From positions 83,318 through 147,317 of the forward strand of contig NZ_PNRE01000090.1 of assembly GCF_002879645.1 (NCBI RefSeq): a stretch of DNA of 64,000 bases. The letters run 5' to 3'. Shown here one piece after another: positions 52,982-64,000 of this stretch. Source of the stretch: Halomonas heilongjiangensis (GTDB lineage Bacteria > Pseudomonadota > Gammaproteobacteria > Pseudomonadales > Halomonadaceae). The translations under genes and the position numbers were made by a program. Each line of letters opens with the position of its first letter. Positions within the stretch are counted from its first letter, which is position 1. A model generated the notes under the pieces. The model saw nothing but the letters and a program-made list of their open reading frames with translations, did not search any database and was not told where the DNA came from.

Positions 52982-55975
52982 TCATTGCGGGTCGTCCTGC
53001 GGCTCGAGCAGTCGCTGCCAGAGCTCGATGACGGCCTGACGGTGCGCATGGAAATCCGCATTCCGGCCGCGCCCCGCCGCGCGGGTCAGCGAGGCCCGGT
53101 GCGCCGCACTGCGATAGGCGAGGTAGGCGTCTCGCAGGCGCTGGCAGTCGCGCCCCGGCAGGCGGCCGGTCGCTTCCAAGGTCTCCAGAATACGAATATT
53201 GTCGCTCCACGCCAATAGATCGGGCGTGTCGCCGGCCATGGAGAGCACCGCATACTGGCAGAGGAACTCGATGTCGACCATGCCACCGGGGTCGTGCTTG
53301 AGGTCGAAGTCCTCGCCTTCGCTCTTGCTGGCCAGGTGCTCGCGCATCTTGTGGCGCATCTTCACCACCTCGTCGCGCAGCACCCCGCCGTCACGCGAGC
53401 GCCCGAGGATCTCGCTGCGGATCGCCTGGAACCGCTCGGCCAGCCGCTCATGGCCGGCCACCACCCTGGCCCTCACCAGCGCCTGGTGCTCCCAGGTCCA
53501 GGCCTGGTCGCGCTGATAGTCGGCGAAGGCACCGAGCGAACTGACCAGCAGCCCCGAATTGCCCGAGGGACGCAGGCGCATGTCCACCTCGTAGAGCGAG
53601 CCGGCCGGGGTCACCGCGGTGAGCAGATGGATGATCCGCTGGCCGAGGCGGGTGAAGAAGACGGCGTTGTCCAGCGGCCGCTCGCCGTCGGTGCTGCCCT
53701 GGGGCGCGCCGTCGTGAATGAATACCAGGTCCAGGTCGGAGCCGTAGCCGAGCTCGATCCCGCCGAGCTTGCCATAGCCGACGATCAGGAACTCCGGGTC
53801 GACGCCGGCCCGCTCGCCGTCGCCGCGCTGCGGGAAACCGTGCTTGCGGGTGAGGTGCTTCCAGGCCATGGCCAGCACCGCCTCGAGGATCACCTCGGCG
53901 ATGTAGGTGAGGTAGTCGCTGACCTTCATCAGGTGTCGGGTACCGACGATGTCCGAGGCCGCCACGTGCAGCGTCTGGGCGTGCTTGAACACCCGCAGCG
54001 CCTCGAGCTGGGCCTCCTCGTCGTCCTCGGGCAGCCGCCCCAGCGCCTGGCGCAGTTCGTCGGAGAGCCGCGCCTTGTCGGCCGGGGTGTAGAGGGTGTC
54101 GGGGGTCAGCAGCTCGTCGAGCAGGATCGGATAGCGGGCGAGCTGCTCGGCGATCCAGGGGCTGGCACCACTGAGTCGCATCAGGTGTCCCAGGGCATCG
54201 GGATTCTCGCGCAACAACGCCAGGTAGGCGGTGCGCCGCAACACCGCCTCGATCAGCGGCAACACGCGTTCCAGGGCGGTATCCGGCTGCTCGCTGGCGG
54301 CCACGGCATCGAGCAGCAATGGCATCAGGGCCTCGAGGCGTTCGTAGCCGATGCGCTGCATGGTCTGGACCTGGCGGGAGTGACGCAGGGAGTGCAGCCG
54401 CCGGCCGGCGGTGGCCGGGTCACCGAACCCGGCGTCACCCAGCAGCGCCTGGCCCTCGTCGTCCTCCAGCTCGCCACGCCAGAGTGCGCGCCACTCCTCG
54501 AGGCTGACCGCGGCCGCGGCGCCGTCGTCGGCCTCTTCCACCTCCTCTTCCGGATCGGCGATCACCGCATCGAAGTGCTGGCGCACCCGCCCACGCACCT
54601 CGTCGAGCCGCCCCATCACCGCCGGCCAGTCCTCCATGTCCAGCGCCAGCGCCACGCGCTCCCGATCCAGGTCGTCGTCGGGCAGGCGCTGGGTCTGGCG
54701 ATCCTCCAGCGCCTGCAGGACGTGCTCCAGGTCCCGCAGGAAGAGGTAGTCGGGCAGCAGTTCGTCGACCACCTCCCGGGGCAGCAGGCCGAGCTCGGGC
54801 AGGCGCTCCAGGGCGGTCTTCAGCGAGGTCACCTGAAGTTCGGTGTCGCGCCCGCCGCGGATCAACTGGAAGGCCTGGACCACGAACTCCACTTCGCGGA
54901 TACCGCCGGGGCCCAGCTTGATGTTGCTCTGCATGCCCTTGCGGCGCACCTCGCGATTGATCAGCGCCTTCAGCTCGCGCAGCGACTCGATGGCACCGAA
55001 ATCCAGGTAGCGGCGATAGACGAACGGGCGCAGGCCGGCCAGCAGCTCGGCCCCGGCCTCGCGGTCGCCGGCGACGGGCCGCGCCTTGAGCATGGCATAG
55101 CGCTCCCACTCACGGCCCTGGTCCTGGTAGTAGCCGGCCAGCGACGAGAAGCTGCCCACCAGCGGCCCGCCGTCGCCCAGCGGGCGCAGGCGCATGTCGA
55201 CGCGGAAGGCGAAGCCGTCGGCGGTCACCGGGTCGAGCGCGGCGATCAGCTTCTGGCCCAGCTTGGTGAAGTACTCCTGATGTTCGAGGGACTTGCGACC
55301 GCCTTCGGTCTCGCCCTTCTCGGGGAAGGCGAAGATCAGGTCGATATCGGAGGAGAGGTTGAGCTCGCCGGCCCCCAGCTTGCCCATGCCGAGCACCACC
55401 AGGCGCTGCTCGCCGCCGTCGCGGCGCCGCGCGGGACGCCCCCAGCGCGGCTCGAGATGGCGCTCGAGCCACCCCAGGGCGCCTTCCAGGCAGGTCTCGG
55501 CGAGCCGCGAGACCGCCCCGGCGGTGGCCCACATGTCGATGCCCGGCGGGCGGGTCAGGTCGCGCCAGACGATGCCCAGCATCCGGGCGCGCCGGAAGCG
55601 GCGCATGACGGACTGCAGGGCCGGCTCGTCCTCGACGGCCTCGAGCCGTTCACCGAGCCACTCACGCAGGGTCTCGGCATCGGGGGCGACCTCCAGCTCG
55701 CCGCTGGCATCGAGATGGAGCAACCACTCGGGGTGGCGCACCAGGGTCTCGGCGACGAAGCTGGAGATCGCCAGTACCCGGGCCAGCTGCTCGCGCCGGG
55801 ACGCCGAGAGCGCCAGCCAGTCCTCCAGCGGCGAGTCGCCGTCGCTCATGCCGGCCAGGTTGTCGGCCTGCTCGAGCGACGCCGCCAGGCGCTCCCGCGC
55901 ATGCTGCAGCGGCACCCTGAGCGGGGCGGGAATGTCGGTCAGCGGCAGGAAGTCGTCGGGAAGGGCCATGGGCAT
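52982..55975 (-). CDS. glnE: GlnE, glutamine synthetase adenylyltransferase
   Basis: Bifunctional enzyme adenylylating and deadenylylating glutamine synthetase in response to PII and glutamine. The 997-residue protein has two nucleotidyltransferase domains. The N-terminal one carries GKLGAGELNLSSDIDLIF (Asp about 210 and 212, adenylyl-removing). The C-terminal one carries GKLGGIELGYGSDLDLVF (about 730-750, adenylylating). ATG 55975 is used; ATG 55969 is nearly as good. Length and domains are normal. Confidence 0.95.
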   Translation of the reverse strand: MPMALPDDFLPLTDIPAPLRVPLQHARERLAASLEQADNLAGMSDGDSPLEDWLALSASRREQLARVLAISSFVAETLVRHPEWLLHLDASGELEVAPDAETLREWLGERLEAVEDEPALQSVMRRFRRARMLGIVWRDLTRPPGIDMWATAGAVSRLAETCLEGALGWLERHLEPRWGRPARRRDGGEQRLVVLGMGKLGAGELNLSSDIDLIFAFPEKGETEGGRKSLEHQEYFTKLGQKLIAALDPVTADGFAFRVDMRLRPLGDGGPLVGSFSSLAGYYQDQGREWERYAMLKARPVAGDREAGAELLAGLRPFVYRRYLDFGAIESLRELKALINREVRRKGMQSNIKLGPGGIREVEFVVQAFQLIRGGRDTELQVTSLKTALERLPELGLLPREVVDELLPDYLFLRDLEHVLQALEDRQTQRLPDDDLDRERVALALDMEDWPAVMGRLDEVRGRVRQHFDAVIADPEEEVEEADDGAAAAVSLEEWRALWRGELEDDEGQALLGDAGFGDPATAGRRLHSLRHSRQVQTMQRIGYERLEALMPLLLDAVAASEQPDTALERVLPLIEAVLRRTAYLALLRENPDALGHLMRLSGASPWIAEQLARYPILLDELLTPDTLYTPADKARLSDELRQALGRLPEDDEEAQLEALRVFKHAQTLHVAASDIVGTRHLMKVSDYLTYIAEVILEAVLAMAWKHLTRKHGFPQRGDGERAGVDPEFLIVGYGKLGGIELGYGSDLDLVFIHDGAPQGSTDGERPLDNAVFFTRLGQRIIHLLTAVTPAGSLYEVDMRLRPSGNSGLLVSSLGAFADYQRDQAWTWEHQALVRARVVAGHERLAERFQAIRSEILGRSRDGGVLRDEVVKMRHKMREHLASKSEGEDFDLKHDPGGMVDIEFLCQYAVLSMAGDTPDLLAWSDNIRILETLEATGRLPGRDCQRLRDAYLAYRSAAHRASLTRAAGRGRNADFHAHRQAVIELWQRLLEPQDDPQ

Positions 55976-56056
55976 CTCGCATCCGGGTTGACGAATGTCC
56001 CCAGCATAGCGAAGCCGGCCGCCGCCCGGCACCCGGGGCGTGGAAAGAGTCGTGAA

Positions 56057-56428
56057 TCAACCGAGCAATTTCTGCCAGACCAGCAACCCCCAGGTCAGGC
56101 CGGCGACGACCAGCGACAGCATCACCGCCGCCGAGCTGATGTCCTTGGCACGGCCGGAGAGCTCGTGGTGCTCGGTGCCGATGCGGTCCACCACGTTCTC
56201 GATGGCGCTGTTGAGCAGTTCCACGATCAGCACCAGCAGGCAGCTGCCCGCCAGCAGGATCCACTCCACCGGCCCCTGGCCGACCCACCAGGCCAGCGGC
56301 AGCAGCAGCGCGCAGACGAGCAGCTCCTGGCGGAAGGCGGTCTCGTGGCGGAAGGCGGCACGCAGCCCCTTGAGCGAGTAGTCGGTGGCACTGATGAGGT
56401 GGCGCCAGCCGGTGTGTCCGGGTTTCAT
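56057..56428 (-). CDS. dgkA: Diacylglycerol kinase
   Basis: A 123-residue integral membrane kinase that recycles diacylglycerol to phosphatidate. It has three membrane helices and the signature ELLNSAIENVVDRIG (about 70-84) with the catalytic Glu. A cytoplasmic amphipathic N terminus (GLRAAFRHETAFRQE) precedes it. Separate from glnE by 81 bp. Confidence 0.94.
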   Translation of the reverse strand: MKPGHTGWRHLISATDYSLKGLRAAFRHETAFRQELLVCALLLPLAWWVGQGPVEWILLAGSCLLVLIVELLNSAIENVVDRIGTEHHELSGRAKDISSAAVMLSLVVAGLTWGLLVWQKLLG

Positions 56429-56441
56429 GACGGGGTCCCTG

Positions 56442-57881
56442 TCAGTTCTCGTTGATCATGCGTTCGAGATCCTCGGCCAGCGGATCGAGCACCTGGGCCC
56501 AGTTGAGCCAGGGGGTGCTCGAGGTGCCGTTGACCATCACGCTGAACACGCCCCAGCGGCCGCTCCGGGTGCGGAAGTAGCCACTCAGGGCGCGCACCGC
56601 CACCGGCTGGTTGAGGGTGCCGGTCTTGAGCATGACATGGTGCTGGAAGGTCGTGGAGCCGCGGCGCATGAAGCGCATCACCCCGTTGCCCGGCGACTGG
56701 AAGCTGGCCACGAAGCTGGGGAAGAGTGCCGGACGGTGGAACATGCTCTCCAGCAGGGTGTTCACCCCCTGTGCCGACGTCCGGTTCTCGGGGGTCAGCC
56801 CGCTGCCGCTGCGCAGGATCAGCGGGCCGTGGTCGGGAATGCCGCCCACGAAGTGCTCGATGGCCTGCCCCCCCAGCCGCAGGTCGGCGCGGGGCGTCTC
56901 CACCAGGTTGAGGGCGAGCAGGTCGGCCATGAAGTTGTTGGAGTGGTTCATGGTCCGCAGCAACAACTCCTGCAGCGGCAGGCCTTCCACCTCGGCGAGC
57001 CGGCGGGACGAGGCCGGCGGTTCGGCGATACTGGTCGTCGCACCCTCGCGCACCTCGATGCCGGCCTGCTCGAGCATCGCCAGCAGGGTACGAGCGGTCT
57101 GCAGCGCCGGGTCCGAACTGGCACGATAGATCTCTCGCGGGGAGGCGTCGAGCGAGATCTGGCCGCTCACCACCATGACGTCGCCATCGTTGTCCAGGAT
57201 ACGCTCGGCGTTGAGCTGGGTGCCGCTGTCGTCGGGCCGCGTCACGACCCGGTTGTCGATGCCGACGATCGCCGCCTGGCTGTCACAACTGGTGATCCGC
57301 GCCGGCTCGCCGGCGGCGGGCCCCGGGGCCACGGTGACGCACCAGCTGCCATGGTTCACCCCCGCCGAGCTGAGCAGGGCACTGTAGGCGTTGGCGACCC
57401 GGGAATGGGCCTGGCAGCGGTCGGTGGTGATGCACTCCACCGGCCCGAACCGCCATTGACTGACGACCAGTTGGCCGTCGACGCTGCGCACCCCGCCCTG
57501 GTGCAGCCGCTGGGTGAGTCGCCACAGGTCCTCGGTGGAGAGCGCCGGATCTCCGCCGCCGTCCAGCACAAGATCGCCACGCAGGACGCCGTTCGCGTCG
57601 AGTTCGGCGTCACTGACCAGGCGCGTGGTGAAGCGGTGCTGGGGTCCCCAGTGGTCCAGCGCCGCCGCCGCCAGGTAGGCCTTGGTCACCGAGGCCGGCG
57701 ACAGCTGGCGCTGCGGTTCGATGGCGCCGAGGACGTCACGGCTGTCGAGCAAGCGGGCCTCGGCGCCGATCAGAAATCCCCGCTCGCCCAGCTCGGCCAG
57801 GCGCGCGAAGCCGTTGGCCTGCACCAGCGGCGACACTAGCAGCAAGCAAAGCAATGAGATGGAAAGCAGTCGTTGGAGCAT
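56442..57881 (-). CDS. dacB: D-alanyl-D-alanine carboxypeptidase/endopeptidase (PBP4)
   Basis: A 479-residue class C penicillin-binding protein of the S13 family. The signal peptide ends near LVQA. The SxxK motif is Ser 64-Lys 67 (SVTK), the SxN motif is SNN in NHSNNFM and the third is KTG in LKTGTLNQ. It trims peptidoglycan in the periplasm and carries the PBP4-type inserted domains. ATG 57881 is used; a GTG one codon earlier is possible. Confidence 0.92.
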   Translation of the reverse strand: MLQRLLSISLLCLLLVSPLVQANGFARLAELGERGFLIGAEARLLDSRDVLGAIEPQRQLSPASVTKAYLAAAALDHWGPQHRFTTRLVSDAELDANGVLRGDLVLDGGGDPALSTEDLWRLTQRLHQGGVRSVDGQLVVSQWRFGPVECITTDRCQAHSRVANAYSALLSSAGVNHGSWCVTVAPGPAAGEPARITSCDSQAAIVGIDNRVVTRPDDSGTQLNAERILDNDGDVMVVSGQISLDASPREIYRASSDPALQTARTLLAMLEQAGIEVREGATTSIAEPPASSRRLAEVEGLPLQELLLRTMNHSNNFMADLLALNLVETPRADLRLGGQAIEHFVGGIPDHGPLILRSGSGLTPENRTSAQGVNTLLESMFHRPALFPSFVASFQSPGNGVMRFMRRGSTTFQHHVMLKTGTLNQPVAVRALSGYFRTRSGRWGVFSVMVNGTSSTPWLNWAQVLDPLAEDLERMINEN

Positions 57882-57938
57882 CACGGACGGTCATCATCGA
57901 GAGGAGGAATGGCGACGTACGCCATCACGGGGTTCAGC

Positions 57939-58268
57939 TTAATGGGCCGAGACCGAGGAGAAAACCTGGATCACCACCACGCCGCCAACGATCATGGCGA
58001 GCCCCAGCAGGGCCGGGAGGTCCGGTCGCTCGCCGTAGACCACCAGCCCCACCAGGGTGACCAGCACGATGCCCAGCCCCGCCCAGAAGGCGTAGGCGAT
58101 CCCCACCGGCACGCTACGCAGCACCAGGGCGAGCAGGTAGAAGGCCAGACCGTACCCGATCACCACGGTGACGCTGGGCCACAGCCGCGTGAAGCCGTCC
58201 GACGCCTTGAGGGCACTGGTGGCGACCACCTCGGCGACGATCGCCAGGGCCAGGAAGACGAAGGCCAT
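57939..58268 (-). CDS. SMR-family multidrug efflux protein, EmrE-like
   Basis: A 109-residue protein with four membrane helices. The proton/substrate Glu is at about 13 (AIVAEVVATSALK), and the PVGIAYAFWAGLGIVL segment is closer to EmrE than to SugE. It works as an antiparallel dimer expelling cationic compounds. Its start shares a base with the upstream stop (TGATG), so it is coupled to the methyltransferase gene. Confidence 0.88.
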   Translation of the reverse strand: MAFVFLALAIVAEVVATSALKASDGFTRLWPSVTVVIGYGLAFYLLALVLRSVPVGIAYAFWAGLGIVLVTLVGLVVYGERPDLPALLGLAMIVGGVVVIQVFSSVSAH

Positions 58269-59002
58269 CACGCCTCCTTCCCGGTTGGCCGGGTCGGGTC
58301 GGTCGGCACCAGCCCGGCATCATGGGGCAGCTCGGCCACCAGTCGCCAGAGGGCCTGGCCGCTGGCATGGTATTTCTGCTCGAAGGGCGTGAGGTACGCC
58401 TCGGGCGCCCGCGCCGCGTCGCCGGGCACATGGGGCTCCACCGCCGCCGTCACGCCGACCGCCAGCTCCAGCGCCAGGGCGAACTCCTCGAGGTAGAGCC
58501 GCCAGTTGGAGCGCAGCTCGAGTCGCCCGCCCAGCGCCAGGATCACCGGGAACACCGGGTGGCCGTGCCAGCGCATCTTGAGGTGGGCCGCCTTGGGGTA
58601 GGGGTTGGGATAGAGCAGGTAGTGGCGCAGCGGCTGCCAGCCGGCGGCCAGCGCCAGGCGCCAGAAGTCCACCAGGTCCGCACGTACCAGCAGGGCGTTG
58701 CCGGGCAGAGGGCCATGTTCCCGGGAGAGGCGAGCGGCGCTGCGGTCGACCCCGATCACCGCGTGGTCGGCGAAACGCGCGGCCAGCCGCCGCGTCGAGA
58801 GGCCGACGCCGCAGCCGGCATCCAGGATCAGCGGCATGTCGCCGCGACTTTCATACCAGCGGCGGGCCACCGTGAAGGCCTCACGGGTATGCTCGGCCAC
58901 CGGCTTGCGCAACGGGTGGGCGAGCGAGCGCGCCACACGCTGTGCCAGGCCGTCGTGGAGGCCAGGCTGATTGGAGACGATCGCACGGGAGGAGGCTTGC
59001 AT
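58268..59002 (-). CDS. TrmB-like SAM-dependent methyltransferase
   Basis: A 244-residue class I methyltransferase. The SAM motif is LDAGCGVGLSTRRLA (about 60-74), and the TrmB-like signature is LLYPNPYPKAAHLKMRW, where true TrmB has PDPWPK..H..R. The tRNA guanosine-46 N7-methyltransferase role is plausible, but the altered motif and the N-terminal extension argue for a related enzyme. I chose ATG 59002. It is coupled to the SMR gene. A hairpin with a T-run lies 76 bp upstream on the same strand. Confidence 0.72.
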   Translation of the reverse strand: MQASSRAIVSNQPGLHDGLAQRVARSLAHPLRKPVAEHTREAFTVARRWYESRGDMPLILDAGCGVGLSTRRLAARFADHAVIGVDRSAARLSREHGPLPGNALLVRADLVDFWRLALAAGWQPLRHYLLYPNPYPKAAHLKMRWHGHPVFPVILALGGRLELRSNWRLYLEEFALALELAVGVTAAVEPHVPGDAARAPEAYLTPFEQKYHASGQALWRLVAELPHDAGLVPTDPTRPTGKEA

Positions 59003-59304
59003 GACGGACGACCCGCAACGGCTTGGGGAGGGCCATTCTAGCAGCCTGCCGGAGGCGGCGCAGATACCGGAGAACCGAAAAAATGGCGCGCCTCGCAACG
59101 AGGCGCGCCCATGACCACTCGTATGACTCAAACAGCCGTTTGATGATGGCCGAGACGGCGGCCGCCATCAAACACTCGTTTCACGCGCTCCCTTCCTCCC
59201 CCTGCTGGGCGCGGCATGACGCCGCGCCAGGCCGGGTGCTATGATCCATGGCCTGATACTCACAATCGGCTCGTAGACATCAACAGCACAACGAGGAACC
59301 CGGC
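59003..59304. other. Intergenic region with structured minus-strand sequence
   Basis: 302 bp between the divergent methyltransferase and fabY genes. It contains three successive dyads (59085-59109, 59128-59143, 59145-59169), the first being a clear minus-strand terminator. No protein gene is convincing. It should also hold the fabY promoter, which I cannot place. Confidence 0.5.
59078..59109 (-). terminator. Strong intrinsic terminator without upstream gene
   Basis: A perfect 11-bp stem (59085-59095 with 59099-59109) with loop CAA is followed on the minus strand by A and six T. No minus-strand gene precedes it, so it ends either a small RNA or a leader attenuating the methyltransferase operon that starts 76 bp later. 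Confidence 0.75.
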
Positions 59305-61700
<2,396 letters not shown>

Positions 61701-61704
61701 CTAG

Positions 61705-61992
<288 letters not shown>

Positions 61993-62020
61993 CGCTCTCG
62001 CCCCCCGTCAAGACGCGACG

Positions 62021-62059
62021 ACACCGGCGCCCCGCTCATCCAGCGGGGCGCCGGCGTGT
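62021..62059. terminator. Bidirectional hairpin after ferredoxin gene
   Basis: A 13-bp stem (62024-62036 with 62042-62054) with a 5-base loop lies between convergent genes. The T-run is absent; the stem strength and place suggest a terminator. Confidence 0.5.
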
Positions 62060-62084
62060 GTGGCCGCGACATCAAGGCGCCGGG

Positions 62085-62402
62085 CTACAGCTCGTCGCCG
62101 CGGCGGCTCACCGTACACCCCAGGCAGCGCCGGAAGGTGGCCTCCGCGGGCGTCTTGACCAGCGCTTCCGCGGCGGGGCCCACGTTACCGCCCAGCGCCG
62201 AGAATGGCAGCGAGACCAGGAACACCGCCGTCCCGCCCAGGGTCGCCACGAGCAGCAACGGCCGGGCGATCAGCGCATCCGCCACCATGGCGCCACCACT
62301 GGGTTGCGCCTCCAGGCGCTGCTGCGCCTGGGACAGCGCCGGCGTGCTGCCCAGCAAAGTGACCAGGGCGAGCGCCGTGGCCACCAGAATCTTGCGTGTC
62401 AT
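62085..62402 (-). CDS. Small exported/membrane protein, unknown function
   Basis: A 105-residue protein. A signal peptide of about 24 residues ends at PALS. A hydrophobic segment LLLVATLGGTAVFLVSLPFSALGG follows (about 46-69), with a C-terminal CLGCT pair of cysteines. Similar small proteins with FLVSLPFSALGGNVG are common in pseudomonads and Halomonas, with no known role. ATG 62402 is chosen because GGGGG is seven bases upstream. I do not assign a function. Confidence 0.7.
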   Translation of the reverse strand: MTRKILVATALALVTLLGSTPALSQAQQRLEAQPSGGAMVADALIARPLLLVATLGGTAVFLVSLPFSALGGNVGPAAEALVKTPAEATFRRCLGCTVSRRGDEL

Positions 62403-62586
62403 GATCATTCCCCCGCTCCCCGCTCTGCTCTGCATGATCCACGTCATACCATGGTACGAATCCCACTTAACTTCCAGACGCAATCAGGCTACAGTTTGTC
62501 ACACTGGCTTACACCAAGGGTAGCCGCCTGTCGGCGGTTGCCCCCCACGGGCCGCCGGCCCGACCATGCATGCAAAGGAGCGCATG

Positions 62587-63207
62587 ATGAAGCGTCTGAT
62601 CGCCACCGCCGCCCTGGCCACCCTGGTCGCCAGCCCCGTCCTTGCCCAGAGCTATCCCGGCGTACCCGACGCAGGTCCCTATCTGGGGGCCGGTATCGGG
62701 CATGCGAAGCTGGATTTCAACATTGAGGGCTTCTACCGAGACTTGGGATTTCCCAATGTCAGCTCTGATGATACCGATGTCAGCTACAAGCTGTTTGCCG
62801 GCTACCAGTTCAACCCCTACTTCGCCGTCGAGGCAGGTTATGTCGACTTCGGGAGTTTCACTGCCAGCTCGACAGCTGCAGGCTTTTCTGGGGATGCTAA
62901 GTTGAGTGTCGATGGTTTTACCGCGGCGCTAGTGGGCAAGCTTCCGATCCAGAGCGGCTTTAGTGTCTATGGCAAGCTCGGTATGGTTGCTTGGGATGCG
63001 GACCTAAAGGAAAGCGCCAGCTTCATGGGAATGTCTGCTTCGGCCAGCTATGGCGAGGATGGTACTGACCCCTTCTACGGTATCGGCGCCGAGTATGTCG
63101 TTAACCAGATCGTGATGCGCGCCGAGCTCGAGCGCTACGATATCAGCGAGAGCGGCGAGGACTTCACCATCGACATGATCTCCGGCAGCATCGGCTACCG
63201 CTTCTGA
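62587..63207 (+). CDS. Outer-membrane beta-barrel protein
   Basis: A 206-residue OmpA-like/OmpX-type barrel. The signal peptide ends at VLAQ. Alternating aromatic strands follow (YLGAGIGHAKLDF, YKLFAGYQFNPYFAVEAGYVDFG) and the C-terminal Phe (IGYRF) recognised by the BAM complex. ATG 62587 lies six bases after AAAGGAG. The central part uses more A/T-ending codons than its neighbours. Function may be adhesion or surface protection; unknown. Confidence 0.85.
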   Translation: MKRLIATAALATLVASPVLAQSYPGVPDAGPYLGAGIGHAKLDFNIEGFYRDLGFPNVSSDDTDVSYKLFAGYQFNPYFAVEAGYVDFGSFTASSTAAGFSGDAKLSVDGFTAALVGKLPIQSGFSVYGKLGMVAWDADLKESASFMGMSASASYGEDGTDPFYGIGAEYVVNQIVMRAELERYDISESGEDFTIDMISGSIGYRF

Positions 63208-63227
63208 TGGCCTCACCCTGACACCCG

Positions 63228-63257
63228 ACAGCCCCGCTTCGGCGGGGCTGTTGCGTT
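63228..63257 (+). terminator. Intrinsic terminator after barrel gene
   Basis: A perfect 10-bp stem (63228-63237 with 63242-63251) with a stable TTCG loop is followed by TGCGTT. It ends the barrel transcript 20 bp past its stop. Confidence 0.7.
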
Positions 63258-63308
63258 GTGGCCTGTCACCCGCCATGCTGCTCGGTTTCACCGTCAGCGG
63301 AAGCCGCC

Positions 63309-64000
63309 GTGTCACCGTCTCCTGTCGCTCCCGGCGCCTCCCCCCGGCGCCTCTGGGCGCTGGCCTGGCCGATCATCCTCTCCAACATCACCGTGCCGCT
63401 GCTGGGCCTGGTGGACACCGCCGTGGTGGGCCACCTGCCGGATTCGCGCTACCTGGCCGCCGTGACCCTGGGCGCCACCCTGTTCGGCTTCCTCTACTGG
63501 GGCTTCGGCTTCCTGCGCATGGGCACCACCGGCCTCACCTCGCAGGCGGTGGGACGCGAGAACGACAGCGAGGTACGCAACCTGCTGGGGCAGTCGCTGC
63601 TGCTGGCGGCCGGCATCGGCGCACTGCTGATCCTCTTCTCGAAGCCCTTGATCACCCTCGGCCTGTGGCTGCTCGACGGCAGCGAGATCGCCACCGACCT
63701 GGCCACCGAATACGCCCGGATCCGCATCCTCTCGGCCCCGGCGGTGCTCGCCAACTACGCGATCCTCGGCTGGTTCCTGGGCCAGCAGAACTCGAGGGTG
63801 ACGCTGGCGATCCTGGTGCTCACCAATGGCGTGAACATTGCACTGGACCTGCTGTTCGTGGTGGGCCTCGGCATGACCAGCGACGGGGTGGCCTGGGCCA
63901 CGGTGATCGCCGACTACACGGCGCTGGCCTTCGGCGGCTGGCTGGTCTCCCGCCAGCTCGGCCTGCTGGGAGGACGCTTCCTGCGCGAGCACCTGTGGCG
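63309..64000 (+). CDS. MATE-family efflux transporter, DinF-like (partial)
   Basis: Open reading frame running off the window end, at least 230 residues. It begins with GTG 63309 behind GGAAG, then WALAWPIILSNITVPLLGLVDTAVVGHL, the N-terminal MATE signature, and GLTSQAVGREN. Six membrane segments, half of the usual 12, are present. It expels drugs or toxic metabolites with H+ or Na+. The DinF/NorM-like assignment rests on the N terminus. An ATG at 63275 is out of frame. Confidence 0.87.
   Translation, partial: MSPSPVAPGASPRRLWALAWPIILSNITVPLLGLVDTAVVGHLPDSRYLAAVTLGATLFGFLYWGFGFLRMGTTGLTSQAVGRENDSEVRNLLGQSLLLAAGIGALLILFSKPLITLGLWLLDGSEIATDLATEYARIRILSAPAVLANYAILGWFLGQQNSRVTLAILVLTNGVNIALDLLFVVGLGMTSDGVAWATVIADYTALAFGGWLVSRQLGLLGGRFLREHLW

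Noticed and set aside
53294..56455. Long plus-strand frame opposite glnE
   Set aside because: Antisense to a clearly real gene with two intact catalytic domains; no recognisable protein features.

Overview
The window is high-GC gammaproteobacterial DNA, most likely from Halomonas or a close relative in the Halomonadaceae. The basis is gene content and order (glnE-ilvE, a FabY-type ketosynthase next to coaD and a YfhL-type ferredoxin, napEFDABC, a fused QuiC), strong GC-rich codon bias, and many TRAP and TTT (Bug/Tct) acid transporters. The assignment comes from recognising families by eye, not from a search.

Layout. 0.1-5.4 kb: beta-ketoadipate genes pcaIJF and pcaB (minus strand) beside a divergent PcaR/PcaU/PobR-type IclR regulator. 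5.4-12.3 kb: a second IclR regulator, an AEC carrier, a duplicated-and-fused GntR regulator, a TRAP transporter and a divergent type II dehydroquinase-like gene. 12.3-12.9 kb: a scar holding a broken dctP end and a broken copy of the AEC gene end. 12.9-39.5 kb: a catabolic island with four paralogous KstD/fumarate-reductase-type flavoproteins, three TIM-barrel isomerase/dehydratase-like proteins, four SDRs, an epimerase, a Gfo/Idh/MocA oxidoreductase, two NIPSNAP proteins, an AroE-like protein, a second TRAP system, three orphan Bug proteins, a DMT permease, and AraC (PobR-like) and IclR regulators. 39.7-44.3 kb: napEFDABC periplasmic nitrate reductase. 44.5-51.1 kb: a quinate/shikimate operon (quiC, a dehydrogenase, aroQ) divergent from a complete tctCBA transporter. 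51.2-64 kb: mostly housekeeping genes (HAD phosphatase, ilvE, glnE, dgkA, dacB, an SMR pump, a TrmB-like methyltransferase, fabY, coaD, a ferredoxin, an outer-membrane barrel, and a MATE pump cut by the window edge).

How it fits together. quiC-dehydrogenase-aroQ would turn quinate/shikimate into protocatechuate. pcaB and pcaIJF do later steps towards acetyl-CoA and succinyl-CoA. pcaGH, pcaC and pcaD are not in the window. A 15-bp element, GTTCG-N5-CGAAC, occurs before pcaI, between pcaB and the IclR gene, before quiC and before tctC. It therefore probably joins the two ends of the route, 43 kb apart, under one PcaU-like regulator. A second element, close to TGGAAC-N3-GTTCCA, lies upstream of most island transcription units and suggests that one or both of the other IclR proteins control the island. 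My inference is that the island feeds further hydroaromatic (cyclohexane/cyclohexene carboxylate-like) compounds into protocatechuate. Its substrates cannot be read from sequence alone.

No tRNA, rRNA, CRISPR array, insertion sequence or prophage gene was recognised.
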